The notes below the pieces were generated by a model. It did not search any database. It saw only the letters and a program-made list of their open reading frames with translations, and was not told where the DNA came from. From NCBI RefSeq assembly GCF_003628125.1, contig NZ_RBZU01000006.1, forward strand, positions 124,001 to 188,000: a stretch of DNA of 64,000 nt. The letters run 5' to 3'. Shown piece after piece: positions 62,038 to 64,000 of this stretch; position 1 is the first letter of the stretch; each line of letters opens with the position of its first letter. This DNA comes from Pararobbsia silviterrae. Its GTDB lineage: Bacteria > Pseudomonadota > Gammaproteobacteria > Burkholderiales > Burkholderiaceae. Both the position numbers and the translations under genes were made by a program.

Positions 62038-62107
62038 AAGCGATACCCGTTAAGCGATACCGACTAAGCGGCGCCGATGAAGCGACGTCTATGAACGGGT
62101 TCCTATG
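62038..62107. repeat. imperfect 14-bp tandem repeats between convergent genes
   Basis: Consecutive units AAGCGATACCCGTT, AAGCGATACCGACT, AAGCGGCGCCGATG, AAGCGACGTCTATG and a weaker AACGGGTTCCTATG. The first two share 10 starting bases. The array lies between the MFS gene and the Na/Pi cotransporter gene, touching the stop of the latter. Confidence 0.65.
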
Positions 62108-63830
62108 ACGCAGGTCGCGCGAGCGGCAGCGTGGCCGGCGCGTCGGAGAGCTGCACGTCATGCAAGCGCACGCTCGCCTTCGCGACCGCGCGCGACAGCC
62201 GCGCAATCTCGTTCAGATGCTCGATCATGTCGTTCGCGAGGCGGAACTGGAGCGCATCGTCCTGACTGCGCAATTGGAGCGCCGACAGGATCGCCTGTCG
62301 CGCCGCGTCGGCTTGCGCTTCCATTTCGGGTTTCGCGTTGACGATGCGCGCGACGACCTCGGCTTCCGGGTGCGCGATCGTCTGCACGGCCAGCGTGTAA
62401 TGCTCGATGACGTTCGTCGCGAACCGGACGATCTCGGCGCCGCGCAAGCGCTCGATGTCCGCATGCTGCGCAAGCCTGCGCTGGCTCAGCGCGAGCATGC
62501 TCGTCGTCGCGACTTCACGGATCGCATCGAGACATGTCGCGATACGCGCGAGATCGACGAGCTGCCGTCCCTCGTCGTCGCTCTGGGCAGCGTCCGATAG
62601 CGTGCCGATATACGTGAGGATCGCGGTGCTCAGCGTATCGGCGGCCTTGTCTTCCTGCGTCAGCGCGGTGAGCGCCTGCGTGCTGCTTTCGCGGACCAGC
62701 GCCGCGCTATGTTCGACGAGTTGCTGGACCTGCTGACCGAGCCCGACCAGTTCGAGCTGCACGCGGCTGATCGCAAGCGAGGGCATGTCGACGAGCGTGT
62801 CGTCGAGATAGCGCGGCACGCTCGGGTCCTGCCAGCTCGGCTGCTTGGGCCGCGCAAGACGTTCGGCGAGCTTGCCGATCGGTCCCGTGAACCAGATCAG
62901 CACGACGGTGTTGAATACGCTGAACACGGTATGCGCATTGGCGACCTGTCGCGGCGTCTCGGCCGCGAGACGCGCCGCGCCGGTCAAATCGGGCGCGGAC
63001 GGCGAGATCTGACGCACGACGTCGGCGAACTGCGGAATCACGAACGCGAAAAACACGACGCCGAGCAGATTGAACAGCAGATGCACGATGCCGACCTGCG
63101 CGGCTTGCGCCGACTTGCCGATCGAGGCGAGCAAGGCCGTTCCGCAGGTGCCGACATTGGCGCCGAGGATCAGTGCGATACCCGATTCGAGCGGAATCAA
63201 GCCCTGGCTGCCGAGCGCGATGACGATCGCGAGCGTCGCGGCCGAACTTTGCACGATCGCCGTGAACAGCGCGCCGACGACGATGCCGAGCACGGGGCTG
63301 CGCATGTCCTGCATCGCGGCGATGAACGGCGCGTAATTGCGCAAGGGCCGCGTCGCGTCGCCCATGAGTTCGATGCCGAGAAACAGCAGCCCGAGACCCA
63401 GGAACACGCCGCCGAGTTCGCGCAGCAATTCGCGTTTCGAGAAACCGTATAGCAGGAATCCGCCGGCGAGCAGGAACGGCGTCACGGCGGAGATATTGAA
63501 CGCGATGATCTGCGCGGTCAGCGTCGAGCCGATATTCGCGCCCATGATGACCGGGATCGACTGCTGGAGCGTCATGAGTCCCGCGGAGACAAAGCCCACG
63601 AGCAGGACCGTCGTGATCGTCGAGGAGTTCAGCAGCGCGGTGATGGCGGCACCCGCGAGCACGCCGCGAAAGCGGCTCGCGGTCAGCGTGCCGAGCAGCG
63701 CCTGCAGACGCGAGCCGGCAATAGCCTTGAGCCCGTCGGTCATGAGCTGCAGCCCGAACAGGAACAGTGCGAGCCCGCCGACGAGCAGGCCTACGATTTC
63801 GATCAGGTTCAGGCTCGCTTCAGGCTGCAT
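62103..63830 (-). CDS. Na/Pi cotransporter family protein with PhoU-like domain
   Basis: About 575 residues. Two inverted Na-Pi repeats carry the substrate motifs: LLNSSTITTVLLVG with GANIGSTLTAQ in the first, and VQSSAATLAIVIALG with GANVGTCGTALLA in the second. The C-terminal 230 residues are a helical PhoU-like domain. The protein should move phosphate with sodium; the direction is unclear. The Met of MQPEASLNL is preferred over a start six codons upstream. Transcribed away from the window edge. Confidence 0.92.
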   Translation of the reverse strand: MQPEASLNLIEIVGLLVGGLALFLFGLQLMTDGLKAIAGSRLQALLGTLTASRFRGVLAGAAITALLNSSTITTVLLVGFVSAGLMTLQQSIPVIMGANIGSTLTAQIIAFNISAVTPFLLAGGFLLYGFSKRELLRELGGVFLGLGLLFLGIELMGDATRPLRNYAPFIAAMQDMRSPVLGIVVGALFTAIVQSSAATLAIVIALGSQGLIPLESGIALILGANVGTCGTALLASIGKSAQAAQVGIVHLLFNLLGVVFFAFVIPQFADVVRQISPSAPDLTGAARLAAETPRQVANAHTVFSVFNTVVLIWFTGPIGKLAERLARPKQPSWQDPSVPRYLDDTLVDMPSLAISRVQLELVGLGQQVQQLVEHSAALVRESSTQALTALTQEDKAADTLSTAILTYIGTLSDAAQSDDEGRQLVDLARIATCLDAIREVATTSMLALSQRRLAQHADIERLRGAEIVRFATNVIEHYTLAVQTIAHPEAEVVARIVNAKPEMEAQADAARQAILSALQLRSQDDALQFRLANDMIEHLNEIARLSRAVAKASVRLHDVQLSDAPATLPLARPAS

Positions 63831-64000
63831 GTCCGTCCGCCCCGTCAAACCAACGATCGTCGGATTGTACGGGCATTCGCCGATCTTCCGCGCACCGCGC
63901 CGGCCGCTTCGGATAGGCCGCTTTCCGCGGGGTTTCGCGCGGCGATCGTCAGCGTGCCGCGCCTCGTCTACCGCTTGCCGCCGCGCAGCGCGAACGCACC

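Overview
The window is GC-rich DNA with tightly packed genes and GC-ending codons. It comes from a Gram-negative proteobacterium: there are TonB-dependent receptors, an autotransporter with an extended signal peptide and Tat-exported binding proteins. The gene mix (LysR, IclR, AraC, DeoR and Crp regulators, a complete Liv transporter, an aromatic-degradation cassette, exopolysaccharide transferases) points to Burkholderiaceae. That assignment is inference; no rRNA or tRNA gene is present to confirm it. I see no phage, insertion sequence or CRISPR array.

Layout. 0.2-4.6 kb: a three-gene operon for a small fatty-acid-derived product (fatty acyl-AMP ligase with carrier domain, KAS III-like synthase, cytochrome P450). 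4.6-10.2 kb: a GMC oxidoreductase/SDR pair, then convergent WecG/TagA-type and WcaJ-type glycosyltransferases separated by a perfect hairpin and ten 15-bp repeats. 10.6-14.1 kb: a NitT/TauT-type ABC importer with an extra small membrane protein, preceded by a leader resembling the NMT1 (xanthine-I) riboswitch. 14.4-18.6 kb: a TonB receptor and a secreted C69 dipeptidase. 19.3-23.8 kb: an IclR-controlled aromatic catabolic cassette. 23.9-26.8 kb: a single adenylation-carrier-membrane acyltransferase fusion. 27.7-32.8 kb: a structured non-coding stretch, then the five-gene branched-chain amino acid type (Liv) ABC operon. 32.9-35.5 kb: an autotransporter.

35.8-40 kb: an NTF2-like protein, a DUF1479 dioxygenase, an AraC regulator preceded by six 13-bp repeats, and an aldo/keto reductase. 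40.0-45.7 kb: the most unusual locus, a three-gene operon encoding a CHASE2 membrane sensor without an output domain, an exported Ig-like protein and an exported WD40-caspase. 45.9-52.5 kb: a ketopantoate reductase-like/class II aldolase pair, a Crp/Fnr regulator, a DeoR-MFS pair, a sugar-efflux transporter and a small lipoprotein. 52.6-58.9 kb: a Fur-controlled hydroxamate siderophore receptor/binding protein/permease operon with a divergent AraC regulator but no ATPase gene here. 59-63.8 kb: an H-type lectin mini-protein, a LysR/EmrB-type efflux pair, 14-bp repeats and a Na/Pi cotransporter.

A recurring feature is short tandem arrays of 12, 13, 14 and 15 bp at four separate places, three of them intergenic and one inside the GMC oxidoreductase gene. 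The best candidates for an undescribed system are the CHASE2/Ig-like/WD40-caspase operon, the adenylation-carrier-acyltransferase fusion and the acyl ligase/KAS III/P450 operon.
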